From: Lithocarpus polystachyus
Taxonomy: Eukaryota > Streptophyta > Magnoliopsida > Fagales > Fagaceae
DNA: 64,000 nt
Assembly (NCBI GenBank): GCA_033629205.1
Contig: CM066165.1
Span: 68,230,439 to 68,294,438, forward strand
Direction of reading: 5' to 3'
The translations under genes and the position numbers were made by a program. Below the pieces are notes generated by a model that had not been told where the DNA came from, searched no databases, and worked only from the letters and a program-made list of their open reading frames with translations. Positions 43,020 to 54,473 of this stretch are shown here, in pieces. How positions within the stretch are numbered: position 1 is the first letter of the stretch; every line of letters starts with the position of its first letter.

Positions 43020-43900
43020 CTTTTTAAAATGGCCTCTAAGCACACTCTCACGCGCGTCCTTGGAGGTCGTTCTAATTTTTTTTAAAGGTTAATAATTTTC
43101 ATTCATCATAATTCGTGATTGTTCCATTCTTCAATCACAAAAACATCTAAAGGTGTGATGAAATTATGCATTTGTGGGTGAAATAATTTTTTCATATGAA
43201 TCTCATCATACCTCTGGGTATTTTTGTGAGGGAAGAATGAAACAATAATTATGATGAATACAAATTATTAATCTTTAAAAAAAAAAAGTCTCTAAGCACA
43301 CGCGTGATTTAAAAAAAAAAATAGAAGAGCTTCTAAGCACGTGCGTTGAGGCTCTTCCATATCTTTTTAAAGGTTAATAATTTTCATTCATCATAATTTC
43401 TGATTGTTCCATTCTTCAATCACAAAAACAACTAGAGGTGTGATGAAATTATGCTTTTTTGGGTGAAATAATTTTTTCATATAAATCTCATCACACCTTT
43501 AGGTATTTTTGTAATTGAAGAATGAAACAATAATTATGATGAATACAAATTATTAATCTTTAAAAAAAAAAGTCTCTAAGCACACGCATGATTTAAAAAA
43601 AAAATAGAAGAGCTTCTAAGCACGTGCGTTGAGGCTCTTCCATATCTTTTTAAAGGTTAATAATTTTCATTCATCATAATTTCTGATTGTTCCATTCTTC
43701 AATCACAAAAACAACTAGAGGTGTGATGAAATTATGCTTTTTTGGGTGAAATAATTTTTTCATATAAATCTCATCACACCTTTAGGTATTTTTGTAATTG
43801 AAGAATGAAACAATCGCGAATTATAATGAATGAAAATTATTAATCTTTAAAAAAAATAGAAGAGCCTCTAAGTGAGTGCGTGCTTAGAGGCTAGTTGTAT
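43020..43900. repeat. Tandem array of three ~285 bp fold-back units within an inverted-terminus element
   Basis: Units begin AGGTTAATAATTTTCATTC at 43085, 43371 and 43654 (spacing 286 and 283 bp). Units 2 and 3 are almost identical, indicating recent duplication. Each unit contains a ~190 bp fold-back (see 41757) and a spacer with 'tctaagcac(a/g)cgc'. The block is bounded by GCCTCTAAGCACACTCTCAC (43029) and, inverted, GAGTGCGTGCTTAGAGGC (43875-43892). Confidence 0.85.
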
Positions 43901-44065
43901 TATAATTGATGTTTCTCAAATTTTGGATGAGGGCAAGCATATTGACCTAGACGACAACACCGACGATGATGACCCCAATCAATTCTGGAGGCTGGCTATT
44001 TGCATTGAGTCCATCCAAAAGTTTCTCATGATTGATTCCATTAGGCCCTAGGATAATGTGTTGCT
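43899..44065 (+). other. Exon-like coding relic of unknown family
   Basis: Frame reads IIIDVSQILDEGKHIDLDDN, then TDDDDPNQFWRLAICIESIQ and KFLMIDSIRP, TAG (44049-44051), then DNVLL and a perfect donor CT|GTAAGT. The acidic, balanced composition and the donor suggest a real exon in which CAG became TAG. I do not recognise the protein. It lies just beyond the tandem array. Confidence 0.35.
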
Positions 44066-44119
44066 GTAAGTTCATTGTTTTATCTTTATTACCCTAATGT
44101 CATCTGCCATGCCAAATGA

Positions 44120-44126
<7 letters not shown>

Positions 44127-44187
<61 letters not shown>
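44127..44187. repeat. (TTA)n microsatellite
   Basis: About 20 uninterrupted ATT/TTA triplets. Confidence 0.95.
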
Positions 44188-44189
<2 letters not shown>

Positions 44190-44420
44190 TTTTTTTTTAT
44201 CTTTGTTAGGACATATGTGAAATTGTTAGAGACATATGTTATGTATATTGCCTAATTCTTTTTGATAAAATGCACTTTACTTGTAATTAGATGGATTTAG
44301 GATGGGTTTAGTATTTCAAGAAACAAGTGTTTAAGTTTCGTATTGAAGCCATGCAAATTTGTCCAAGAAACAAGTGAAGGAGTGTTGTTCATTAAACCTT
44401 GACAGATATCTTGACAGAAT

Positions 44421-45206
44421 TGCACATTTTTAGACCCCTTAAACCACAACCAGATTAACCTAGTTAAATAGCCAAATTATTACTTAGCCAAATTATTACT
44501 TAAACCACAATGATATGATGACCACGGAAAACCAAACCGGTAAAAAACCTCGGAAGGATTTAACCTAGCTATTCTCAAGGTAAAACAAATCCACTATGAA
44601 AGAATTGAAGTTGACACAATAGCGACTTAGACCACTAACATCTTATTGCTACCTCAAGTAGGAAACTTATTACTATGATCACGTGACAGCTCCGAGTCCA
44701 CGGACTACTTCTTTCTTGGATTCCGAGCAAGTACAAGCACTCCCGCTTGTATATTTTTAAGCTCTTGAAATAGAAACTGAATTGATCACCAAGCTCTTGA
44801 CATCAATCTTGAGATTGAAAACCCTAAGTGTAAGTGAAGGCAAACACCTCTAGATCTCACATAAGATTCACGCACACAACATAAAGAGCAACCTAAAATG
44901 TGGCTAGGGTTTTCCCTTTTATACTTAGGGCAAAACATAAAACCTTACAAGTCAAACAGGCTTGGGCTGAGTTAGAATTTTATGTAGAAAAAAAAATCTG
45001 CACAACTTTCGATAGATCGAGTTCAATTTTTGATCAATCGAGCCAGGCAGATTTACTCAGTAAATCCTGCAGTAACTCGATTCCAACTTTACATAAAAAC
45101 GTATAATTTGAGCAAGTCTAACAAGACTAAAATGTTTTGATCATGGTTTGCCAATATTACAAATTGAAGTTCTAATACATTTAACCTAAAGTATTAGAAC
45201 CTAACA
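44421..45206 (-). mobile_element. Solo LTR, copia family C, nested
   Basis: 786 bp from TGCACATTTTTAGACC to TTAGAACCTAACA, flanked by AGAAT (44416-44420, 45207-45211). Same family and strand as 36939-37784; shared blocks include 'ccggtaaaaa', 'ggatt(t)aacctagctat' and 'ttttgatcatggtttgccaa'. The 'atcgatcga' palindromes of the other copy are decayed here. Confidence 0.88.
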
Positions 45207-46199
45207 AGAATCATATCTATCGAGGTTTAATGTTGATGCTCGATAGTAGTTGTATCTATCGAGAATTATGAAATTAGAATTTACAAATCTGATTTCATGC
45301 ATATCCATGTGTATCTATGTAGGGTTTCTTTTCTCATAACCCTAGACATATATAAGGATTATTTTAAGGACCGTCACTGATGATGCAACTTGATGCAAAG
45401 TGATAATACATGAATATTGTGATCGGAGACAATTTGGCCTAGTTCATCGTATTCTCTGTAAAAGCTACTGCATCTTTGCGCCAAGGGTTTTGTAACCAAG
45501 GAATTTTTTGATCTTCATTGTTGGATGAACTGAAAAACTTTGTAGTCAACATCTTCCTCAAGTTGGTGTGTTAGACACGTACTGGGATCCGTGCATCATT
45601 GATTAGTCACATATTGGGAGTCGTGCATTGAAAGAAGAGATTGCCACTACATTATAAGTCCAATTGGGTATTGGGGTAAGGGTTCAACTGTAGGTTGGTA
45701 TTAGGTACTGAGATTCCTTTTACTTGTAACTGCTTATCTAATACTATATATAAAAGCAGAAGCTTTTAAGAAGATGCTGCCACGTAAGAAAAAATACGCA
45801 TCTAAAATTTAGCCACATTTAAATTAAAAAACGATAAATTATATTGGTTGACAATGCTACACACCGTCAAAAGCCTCTCCTTATAAATAACAAAAAATAA
45901 ACCGGTTAAAATGCTACGATACTCAAAAAAAGAAAATAAATCGTCCGTTCCCTCGCCAAACTTAGAGCACTGAAACTACAACCACAAAGAAAGAACCAGC
46001 TACGGTACATTTTTCTCCATTTTTTCAGATTTGGGTATGAAATATTACTTTTTACTGATTTTTTTTTTGTTGGATAGGTTTAGATTTGAATTGGTTTTGA
46101 TTCCTTTCTATTTTGAGTTTTTGGGTTCTTCATGAAAATGTTTGTTTTCTCAATTTTCCAATATTTTTTTTTCACAATCTTGGATTACAGAAATCACTA

Positions 46200-46345
46200 A
46201 GCTTTATAAGTTAGGAAAAATGCCCATCTAAAATCTTGACACGTATAAGTTAAAAAGCGATAAATTATATTGTTTGGCAATACTAAAGCACAGTTTAAAA
46301 GCCTCTCTATAAAAAATAAAAAAAAAATAACCGGTTAAAATACTA
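46200..46345 (+). repeat. Second copy of the Helitron's 5' sub-terminal sequence
   Basis: 'gcccatctaaaatcttgacacg ...' through 'aaccggttaaaatactatgc' parallels 45797-45920 ('acgcatctaaaatttagcca' to 'aaccggttaaaatgctacg'). Confidence 0.75.
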
Positions 46346-46356
46346 TGCACGCAGAG

Positions 46357-46393
46357 ATAGAGAGAGAGAGAGAGAGAGAGAAAGGAGAGAGAG
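46357..46393. repeat. (GA)n microsatellite in the Helitron
   Basis: GAGAGA tract followed by AAAGGAGAGAGAGG. Confidence 0.9.
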
Positions 46394-49300
46394 GCAATGA
46401 GGCTTTTCTCCTATCACTAAGCCTCCGTTCAATCTGATTAAAAAAAAAAAAAAAAAACATTCCAAAGCACATATTTATAACAGAGTAGTGCGTCCCTAAC
46501 TCTATCACTTCTTTGCTACAAAGAAAATCCATACTATCCTCTAATGAGCAAATATTCCGATGATAGTGGTCAAGAGTGTCGCTGTTGATGGAGTGCTTGA
46601 AGTGGGTATTGATGAATCCAAGCTTTGATTAGTTTGGCCCATGGCTTTGAAAGGTAGAAATATCTAAGACCGTCCATTTTGAGGAGAAAGAGAGCAGATT
46701 TCGTCGGAACCATGCACTGAAAAGCAAAAACAATCCCTTTCACTCCATATTCGGAAGGTACACAATGAATTTTTCTGAAACTTCTTACCGACGAAGTGAG
46801 AAAAATCTAAGGCTAGCCATCACCATCAGTTTCCCCACCACCATCCGTTCCCTTTCCAGATTCAGACCATCAGATCGTCGGAACCGACATCAACAAAGAT
46901 ACATTTTTTTTCTCTATCAAAACGTTACTTTTAATTGATTTTTTTTTTTTTTTTTTTGTTTGGTAGGTTTAGATTTGATTTGTTTTTGTTATGGGATTTT
47001 GGATTCTCTATCAAAATATATACCTGCCACCATCAGATTACCGAAACTAGCACTGGTAATTTTTTCCCCTTTTCTTAGATTTGGGTATGAAATATGACTT
47101 AGTTTTTGGGTATTTTGGTTGGATAGGTATAGATTTAGATGTTTGCTTTGATGTTTTGGGATTTTTTGTTATGGTTTGTAGATTTCAGATTTTGATGTTG
47201 TTTGTTTTTTTATGGATATGTTTATTTAAGAGATAAGAGTCCTAAGGTTCATAGAGAAATCTGAGGGCCACCCCTACGAAAGCCACCACCCATTATCATT
47301 AAACCATTCCATCATTGTCAGATTTCTAAAACCTCTACCAGTAATTTAAATAAACAAATAATTGTGTTTTATATAAGTTTTGATTGCTTAGTTTTGATAA
47401 GGTATTTGGGTTAATATTAGGCTTTGAATCAGGTTTTTTTGCGGAAGAACATAAATTCATGCCATTCTTTTATGTTTTTTTAGTGTAAATAATAGATAAT
47501 TCCCTCTTCCTTATTTTTTGGTTTCCTATGTTCTTTTTTGTGGTTGTCAAAATTATTTAAGGTTTTTCTTTTTCTCTCTTAATTAAGCTTTTCTTGCAGT
47601 TGTGATATAAATGACAAAGATTTCACAGATCATATTGTTTGAGGCAAGTAATTTCTTTACAATGAGTATCAGCAAATTAACAACAAGTATTTCAAATTCC
47701 CCCTTTTATATTATTTTCAGCTTAATTGTTTTTTTTTTTTTTCCTGTGTTGCAGAATGAACCAGATTAACAATTTTTTTAAGACTCACCCAATCTCGTTA
47801 TATCTCGAGGTCAAGGTATTTTGTCCTTTTTATGTTCTTTCCTCCTTATTCTTTAAATGGTTTTCTTTTTGTCTACATGAATATAGATGGGTATAGAATC
47901 TCTAGAAAACCACCCCATTCTCCCTCTCTCAAATTTTGCCTTTTGTTATATGCACACAAAGTGTTTAATAAAATAGCTTCATTTTTCCCCCTTTTAACTT
48001 CAACGGACTTTAATATAACTATATGAAAGGTTTGTTGTAGACTTTTGTTCTCTTGGTTGGTATGTTCTGTGAAGTTGAGGTGGGTCTGTGAAAAGGGTTT
48101 TGGGTAAAATGGAAGGTTTGTTGTAGTCCTGTCAGTTTAAATTATTTTGGTTGTTTTAGTTGCACACCTCTAATTAGTGGCATTTATCTATAAGAAACTA
48201 TAAACTTATATTGATCTATCAAAAATAAAATTTGCATTTCTTTCAAGTTGCTTTATTTAGGTTTTTTTTTTTAATGTAACAAAAAAAAGTGTTATGATAG
48301 GAGCTTTGCTAATTTGTTTATATCATGTCTCTGAATGCAAGTAATCTTATCCTAAAATTTTAGTTTTTTTGTGGTTGGTTTTCTTTGCGTGAGTGTCTTC
48401 ATTTGCTTGAGTAGCTTCATACTCTGTGAGATCTAAATAATATTTTGTGTTGTCTTTTGACATTGAAGCTACTGAATCTTACATTACTAGCAATGAAGAT
48501 AAGTTAATTAATTAACAATTAAACATCTTGATAACTCTGTTTCAGTTGACCAAAGTGAAAAGTTGAATCCATACTACTTACAGCTCTTTAATCCTAAATT
48601 TGAAGGAATAATAGTCTCTACTTTCAACTTATGCTGAAGTTTCAAAGTTTTTCAGTTTCTCCTACAAAGCAATTTGGACATGTGTAGTAGTAAAGATAAA
48701 TCTTTCTGTCTAGTTGTTGGTTTTATGTAATTGATATTTTCAAGTAAAGAATTATCTTTTGGCTGACATTCAGAACACTCTTTTCTTATGGCTGGGACAT
48801 GCACACATTTTATACTGATTTAGAAATACTATGTTTGACATATTTAAAGGTGATTACATAATAAGTAGGGCTAATTGTCATGACTTTCGCATTGAAGTAC
48901 ATCTGAATCTACTCTTTTCAACAAACGTAGGAATATTATTTCTGTCATATTTGCTAACTTCAAAATAAGAACAGGCTATAACCCATTAAATTCATTTACT
49001 TTGAGAGTTATATCTAGGAAAACCTTTGAATTATCTATGATTGGGGAATTTCACAGTGTGTACGTGTTTTTGTTTGATTTGTTTAATATAAAAATTTATT
49101 TGACACATTCCCGTTGAGACAACCTTTGAATTCTCCATTACTAGCGAGCTTGGTAGATTGTGAATAAATGTGTTTAAAAAAAAAAAAAAAAACTAATGCA
49201 TTCTTTTAGAGATTATTATTGTGGATGCTTGTATGTAGGAGCATGAACTCTGAACCTTAATAAATAATGATAGCAATGTTATGAACTACTAAATTATGAG

Positions 49301-52300
49301 TATTTGAACACGCACCCAATCAGATATCAATGGATTAAATAGCATGTTAACTAATTTCTGACTATTTTTTTCTAAAGTATGTAACTTCACAGGTTTTCTA
49401 TATTTTGCCTTTTCCTTTGTCTTGGTATTTTTAATGTTTATATGTTTTCATTCTAGATAAAAGTCTATGTTACAAAATTATATAACAAAACACAAAACTT
49501 TTATTGCTTAGGATGTCTTCATCTTGATTTGATTTTGATCATTAAATAGCATTATGATGTTTGAGCAATATGCATATATTTAGACACTTTTTGATGCACC
49601 ATTTAATTAAATTGTCGATCATTGTAGGAAATAAAAAATGTTGTTGTGGGAAAATCAAAGAATGACAACTCCATTGAAAATCAGCAAATCGAAGTAGCAT
49701 AAACGTTTGCCAAATGCTTTATAAACGTCAGAAGGCTACTAAATAGAATGCATCGAATAAGGAAAAGAATTGAATAGGGTACAAGAGCAACTTATTGCTA
49801 AACTTCTATGATATAACAGTTATGTTAAGATGATTTTTACGGCTATATAAGAATTTTTATGATATAACATTTATATAATTAGGGTTTATCTATGGTTGAT
49901 TTCACACTCAATTACATTGTAATTTCCTACTAAAATTTTATTGTATTTTATAGAAAGCATTCATATGATTAACAAACTTTACATGTTTTAACATGACTAA
50001 TACATAAAGTACTCCTATGCATTTGGGTTTATTTATGTAAATCTTAATGCATGTCAATTGCAAATACAACTGCATTTTTTTTTTTTTTATAGAAATTTAT
50101 CGTTGATGATAAATGGTGATTTTAAAGAGTTGGGAGTTTGGTCATGCCAAATCAAAGAACCAAAAAGATATTGTTAACTGGTACTAAATCTCCATGTCCT
50201 CTCTCTCAAATATCTCTCTATAATTTAATTCAATTTGTTCTTTTCAATATTAATGTTTTGTTCATCTTCTTATGCAAAAACTAATAACAGAATTCCTTCA
50301 TTCCAGGTTAATATGAAAGGTTTGGATGGAATACTAGGAGCTAGCTTGGGACTATAAATCATTCTATAATTATTATGCTCCTAAAGCTAAGAAGCCAATA
50401 ACTAGGACATCCAACTATTTGCAAAGGTGGTGCTGCTGTTGTTATAGATAGAGGAAAAGGAAGGTTATAAGAAGCTTAAATCTAAGACTAAAGAAAGGGT
50501 ATTTCTTTTCCCATTGTTAGGAAATTAAATTATACAAAATATTCTTATTGATGTTGTTGCTTTTGTTGGTGTCATCAACCCAAAAGGTATAAGATACAGT
50601 GATTGATAATCTAAAGTGCTTCTTAGTTCCTAGAAATGCCAAAATTAACTATTGCACCTTAATTTGGGACTTCTCTGACTTGAATAGTTTAAAAACAACG
50701 TATGTCTAAAGCAATTTAGCTATAATATTATACCTTTTATTTTAATCCTACTTGGTTTCTAAAGATGGCCTTTTCATTTATTCTTTGTTCACTATTAGCT
50801 TCTTCTTTCTAATGGTCAAGTTTTCAATGACTACATCTTTGCAATATTAATGTTAAAGTTGTTCTATGTATACAGATGCTAAAGGTATTACTGTGGCCAC
50901 TGCTTCCAAAAAATAGCACTCTAAAAATGTGGAAGGTAATTGAAAAATGCCAATAAGCTGTAAACTCAAATGGCAAAGAAGGTAAGCTACTAAATAAAAG
51001 TAATAGAATGAACCCTTTATGTATAAGTGTATTTTTTTGGTAGCATATGCCTAAGTGTTTACTGGCTTGGTTCCTTATTTCTATGCCATTACTCTTTTGG
51101 ATGCATCACTCTACTTAACATTTTGTTATAGCGATTTGAATATTTGCACTAAAAAAATGATTTTTTTTTTTTTTTTTTTTTGCTTGCTATAGTTTGAATT
51201 TGGTGTCTCTCCTTAGTTTCTCTTTGCTTGTACCATAATTGTTTCCAAGAACCTATATGTTTTTTCCCTAATAAAATGAATTTTGTCTCATGTTCTTGGA
51301 ATTGTGTTTGTTGACTCCAAGAACCTATATGTGTTTTCTCTAACAAAGTGATTCTTTTATTATGTCCTTGGAATTGTGTTCGTTGCTATAATATGCTTGA
51401 ATTATGGATTATTATTTTAATTGCCTTGGTCATTATAGGATGATTTCAAGAGGGAGAGAACAACCAAAAGTTGATATAATGTGTTATCATGCAATTTTTT
51501 GTGGTGGTGTTTTCTTCTCTTATAGTTGTGGATTTGGAATGAAGACTATGTTATCTTTGTTTTTATCAACGAAAGACTGCACCAGTGCAACACTATTTAT
51601 TTATTTTTGTTAAATCAGAATGAGGTATGCTATAGGGATGAAATGCTATAATGTTCTTTATGTTTAGTTTTTTGCAAAATTTCCATTTCTTTAAACTGGT
51701 TGTTTAGTCATACCCTACCCTCTACTTTCTTTTTATTTATTTATTTTCTATATGTGTGTGTCTCCCTCCTAGAGACATGAACCCCGGCTCTTGCCCCCAT
51801 ATCCTGCCCTCTACTTAAAGTTGAGACACAATGTCGCTTATTCCTTAATATATGTAATGCTTTTTTTAGCAAAAATGGCTGGTGTATTGGAGGGTGAGAC
51901 TTGGGAGTGCAAAGTTGTATGAAGTAACCATTTTGTAGGACTATCAAGCCATTTTGAATGCTGCCAAAAGGAGAAAAATAAAAATAAAATATAGTTTGCT
52001 AAGTGCTAACCATGATAATTGACAATAAGATTAGAGTTGGGATTGGTTTATAGTTTGATATTTGTAACTAGAAAACACATCAAATTTGAATTGGGTTGAA
52101 TAAAAAGTATTGAAATTTTTAAAAAGTATAGAAAAGTTATCGGAAAAAAAAAAACAGAAGACCAAAATAAAAGTTACTTTGTGGAATACCCTGCGCATTG
52201 CTCGGGTTAAAGGCTAGTTTTTATAATAGTGGATTCTTGGAAGTGTTGACTTTAAATTTACTTGGTGAGGCTTTACCTCGGTGGTTTTCCTTATTCATAA

Positions 52301-52465
52301 ACAAATCGCCTGTGTTAAATTTATTTTCCGTTGCATTTAACTTACTTGGTGATTTGTTTGTGCTACCACGCTTATTGCATATAATTGAATCTAATTAATT
52401 TACTTGGATAATTAATTGATTAATTTACCAAAAGAGATCAGTACATTCTTGGCCTATCAATCTTT

Positions 52466-52971
52466 TCAATTGCTCAAACAAATAGTGGTGCCAAATATAT
52501 ATGGTGTTTAGGCTAGCATTAACAAAAAAACGCCTAGTAATTGATACCTACAATCACAATTGATCTTACAAATGGGATTCATTATCAAATTTCCCCCCTT
52601 AATTGTGCCTTGAGTATGCACTGGGAGTTCTTCCATCTTATGTGCTCCTATGCATGACATTATTGTTAAGTTATTTATGTGTAAGTGGTGCTAGCTTGCA
52701 AGAATGGCTCATACTTCAAAGAAAAAGAAACAAAAGTTAACAAGTGAAGCAGGTGTAATGATCAAAGATAATTATAGTCAGGGACGGACTCAGGTGGGAG
52801 CTCAAGGGGGCTGGGCCCCCCGAGTCCAATTTTTTTTTTTATAGTTTTTATATATTTCAATTTTGTAGTTAGGCCCTATTCTAAAACCTTAGGCCCTCTT
52901 CTCCCCAATTAGCGTAACTAGCATAACCCAAATAGCAACTATCCAACCCAAAAACTTAACAAAAACAATAA
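52466..52971. other. Unassigned stretch with a hAT-like end
   Basis: 52784-52845 reads CAGGGACGGACTCAGGTGGG followed by GGGGGCTGGGCCCCCC, like the ends of plant hAT elements and like the ends at 16469 and 29448. No partner end was found. The rest is AT-rich. Confidence 0.45.
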
Positions 52972-53365
52972 AAGCATTCATAATGGTGATTGTACTTTAG
53001 CAAAAAAAAAAAAAAAAGACTATTTTACCACCAAATAACCAAAAAATCATGTGTTATAGGAGAAGTTAAAGCTAAATATTTTACAACTACAGTAAACTGG
53101 TATAAATACCAATTGACTGTAACAAATTGTTAAAAATAAAATACATATTTTATTAAGATTATATCTCTATCTTCAATTAAAAAACTCAAATTCTCTTTTT
53201 TCATTTATTATTTTAATGAGTTGTTTATATTATTTTAAATGAAGTGATAAAAAGAATAGAACATTTGATATTAGGTATATTGTAAAGTGGGGTGGTAAAA
53301 TAGATAAAATGACTTTTTGAGGTACTAAAAACTAAAAAGTTTAGCACAACCATTATGAATGCTCT
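52972..53365. mobile_element. MITE with 'GAGCATTCATAATGGT' terminal inverted repeats
   Basis: Left AGCATTCATAATGGTGATTG, right (reverse complement) GAGCATTCATAATGGTTGTG. About 394 bp, AT-rich, non-coding. Internal 'attttaccaccccac' (reverse complement, 53281-53301) is shared with the copy at 59219. Confidence 0.72.
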
Positions 53366-53400
53366 AACTTCAAAAAAAAAAAAAATCCTAACAAGCCTAG

Positions 53401-54468
53401 TGAAAGCTCGAATTTGTGTGAAAACACGAGTTGTTTAGACCCCCAAATTAAAGCTTGCGGCTCGGTTGATTTTCCTCTAACTTAAACTAAGTGCAGAATG
53501 GAGTAAATGCAAGCGAACAAACAATAAAACTAATCTAAGCCATTTTCATCAAATTAGAGCAGTAAAATGAAAGCTAAAAGAGAAGGGAAGAATAATGCAA
53601 ACACAAGATAACATGCCGATGTGTTATCAAAGAGGAAATCGAAGAACTCGGTGAAAAGCCTCTTCTCCGCCATCCAAATGGTAAATCGATCCACTAGAGA
53701 ATAAGTTAGAGTACACAATTAACAAAAGACCCTCCAAGCCTAGTCTACCTCATATACTCGAGCCCTCTAAACTCTTGCTACCAATTGACTTAACGAAGCC
53801 TTGTTTTCTCTAGCTTTCCGGATCACGCAATTCAGCCCGATTGCATCCACCAAACATATGATTTCTTCCAATGCTTCCTAGCGGCACCAAAACCTCACTT
53901 TCACTCAAAATGGGTGTGGTAAGTGTTTGGGCTATTAACCTATTAAGGATTTGGATATGGAGAGGTAGGAGTTGAAGAAAATCACAATGGATTGTGTATA
54001 GGATTGTAGGTATGACAATCTCAAACTCTTAAGGGTTGTGGCTAGGGTTTTCTTTTTGAAAAGCATTCCTCTCAATATATGGGTAATGTGGGTATATACA
54101 GTGTGGGTAGAGACATGGTGTATCAGATATGACAAAATAGCAAAACAGAATGTTTCGCAAGTATCTCGTGGGAAGGCCCTACCCGCAAAATACTCGCGAA
54201 AACTAGCTGTCACCATTTGTCATGACTCTTCGCACTCTAGTAATGTGCTGAGCACCTAGCTTCATTTCGTGGGAAGGCTTCTCGCCCGCTACCCACGAAA
54301 ACTCCTTTGATCTTCAATTTGTCTTGAGTCTTCACACTCTTTCTCACACATAACCCATACAATAAAATCCCACATAAAATACACTGTACATAAGATTGAA
54401 CAAAATTACAATCAAATTTGGCGCGGAATTAAAGCCAACACAAAATAGTTGTAAATCACAACTTTACA
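53401..54468 (-). mobile_element. Solo LTR, copia family B, minus strand
   Basis: 1,068 bp flanked by CCTAG on both sides (53396-53400, 54469-54473). On the minus strand it runs from TGTAAAGTTGTGATTTAC to AATTCGAGCTTTCA and matches the LTRs at 13443-15613 throughout, including the CGCGAG-rich block and the TATA-like region. Its 5' end has a single copy of the unit that is triplicated at 13443. Small frames inside it (53935-54259) are not genes. Confidence 0.9.
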
Positions 54469-54473
54469 CCTAG

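Larger units (their letters stand above)
46020..47140 (+). repeat. Triplicated leader-like module inside the Helitron
   Basis: 'cagatttgggtatgaaatat' at 46026 and 'tagatttgggtatgaaatat' at 47077 are followed in both cases by 'ttggataggt(t/a)tagattt'. A partial third copy, 'tttggtaggtttagatttga', lies at 46960. GC-richer leader-like sequence (46780-46880) lies between. Confidence 0.65.
45737..52217 (+). mobile_element. Helitron, 6.48 kb, non-autonomous
   Basis: Begins TCTAATACTATATATAAAAG and ends GGTTAAAGGCTAG, inserted between A (45736) and T (52218), with no target duplication. A hairpin ACCC...GGGT (52188-52207) lies seven bases before the terminal CTAG. These are the defining Helitron features (5' TC, 3' hairpin plus CTRR, A/T target). 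The family A LTR sequence continues seamlessly on either side. No Rep/helicase domain or other recognised protein is found, so it depends on an autonomous partner. Inside are intron-like AT-rich stretches and GC-richer exon-like patches (46560-46880, 49620-49760, 50300-50500) which I cannot assign to genes. Confidence 0.87.
44204..52459 (+). mobile_element. Solo LTR, copia family A, carrying two nested insertions
   Basis: Starts TGTTAGGACATATG and ends TTGGCCTATCA, flanked by ATCTT (44199-44203, 52460-52464). Removing the solo LTR at 44421-45206 (with one AGAAT) and the Helitron at 45737-52217 leaves about 984 bp that matches the family A LTR at 2769-3744 (reverse complement) from end to end. 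No primer site or polypurine tract adjoins it. The first 20 bp contain a small duplication (TGTTAG...TGTTAG). Confidence 0.9.

Noticed and set aside
52784..52845. A complete hAT element
   Set aside because: Only one end with GGGGGC/GCCCCC could be seen; no partner end or 8 bp duplication found.
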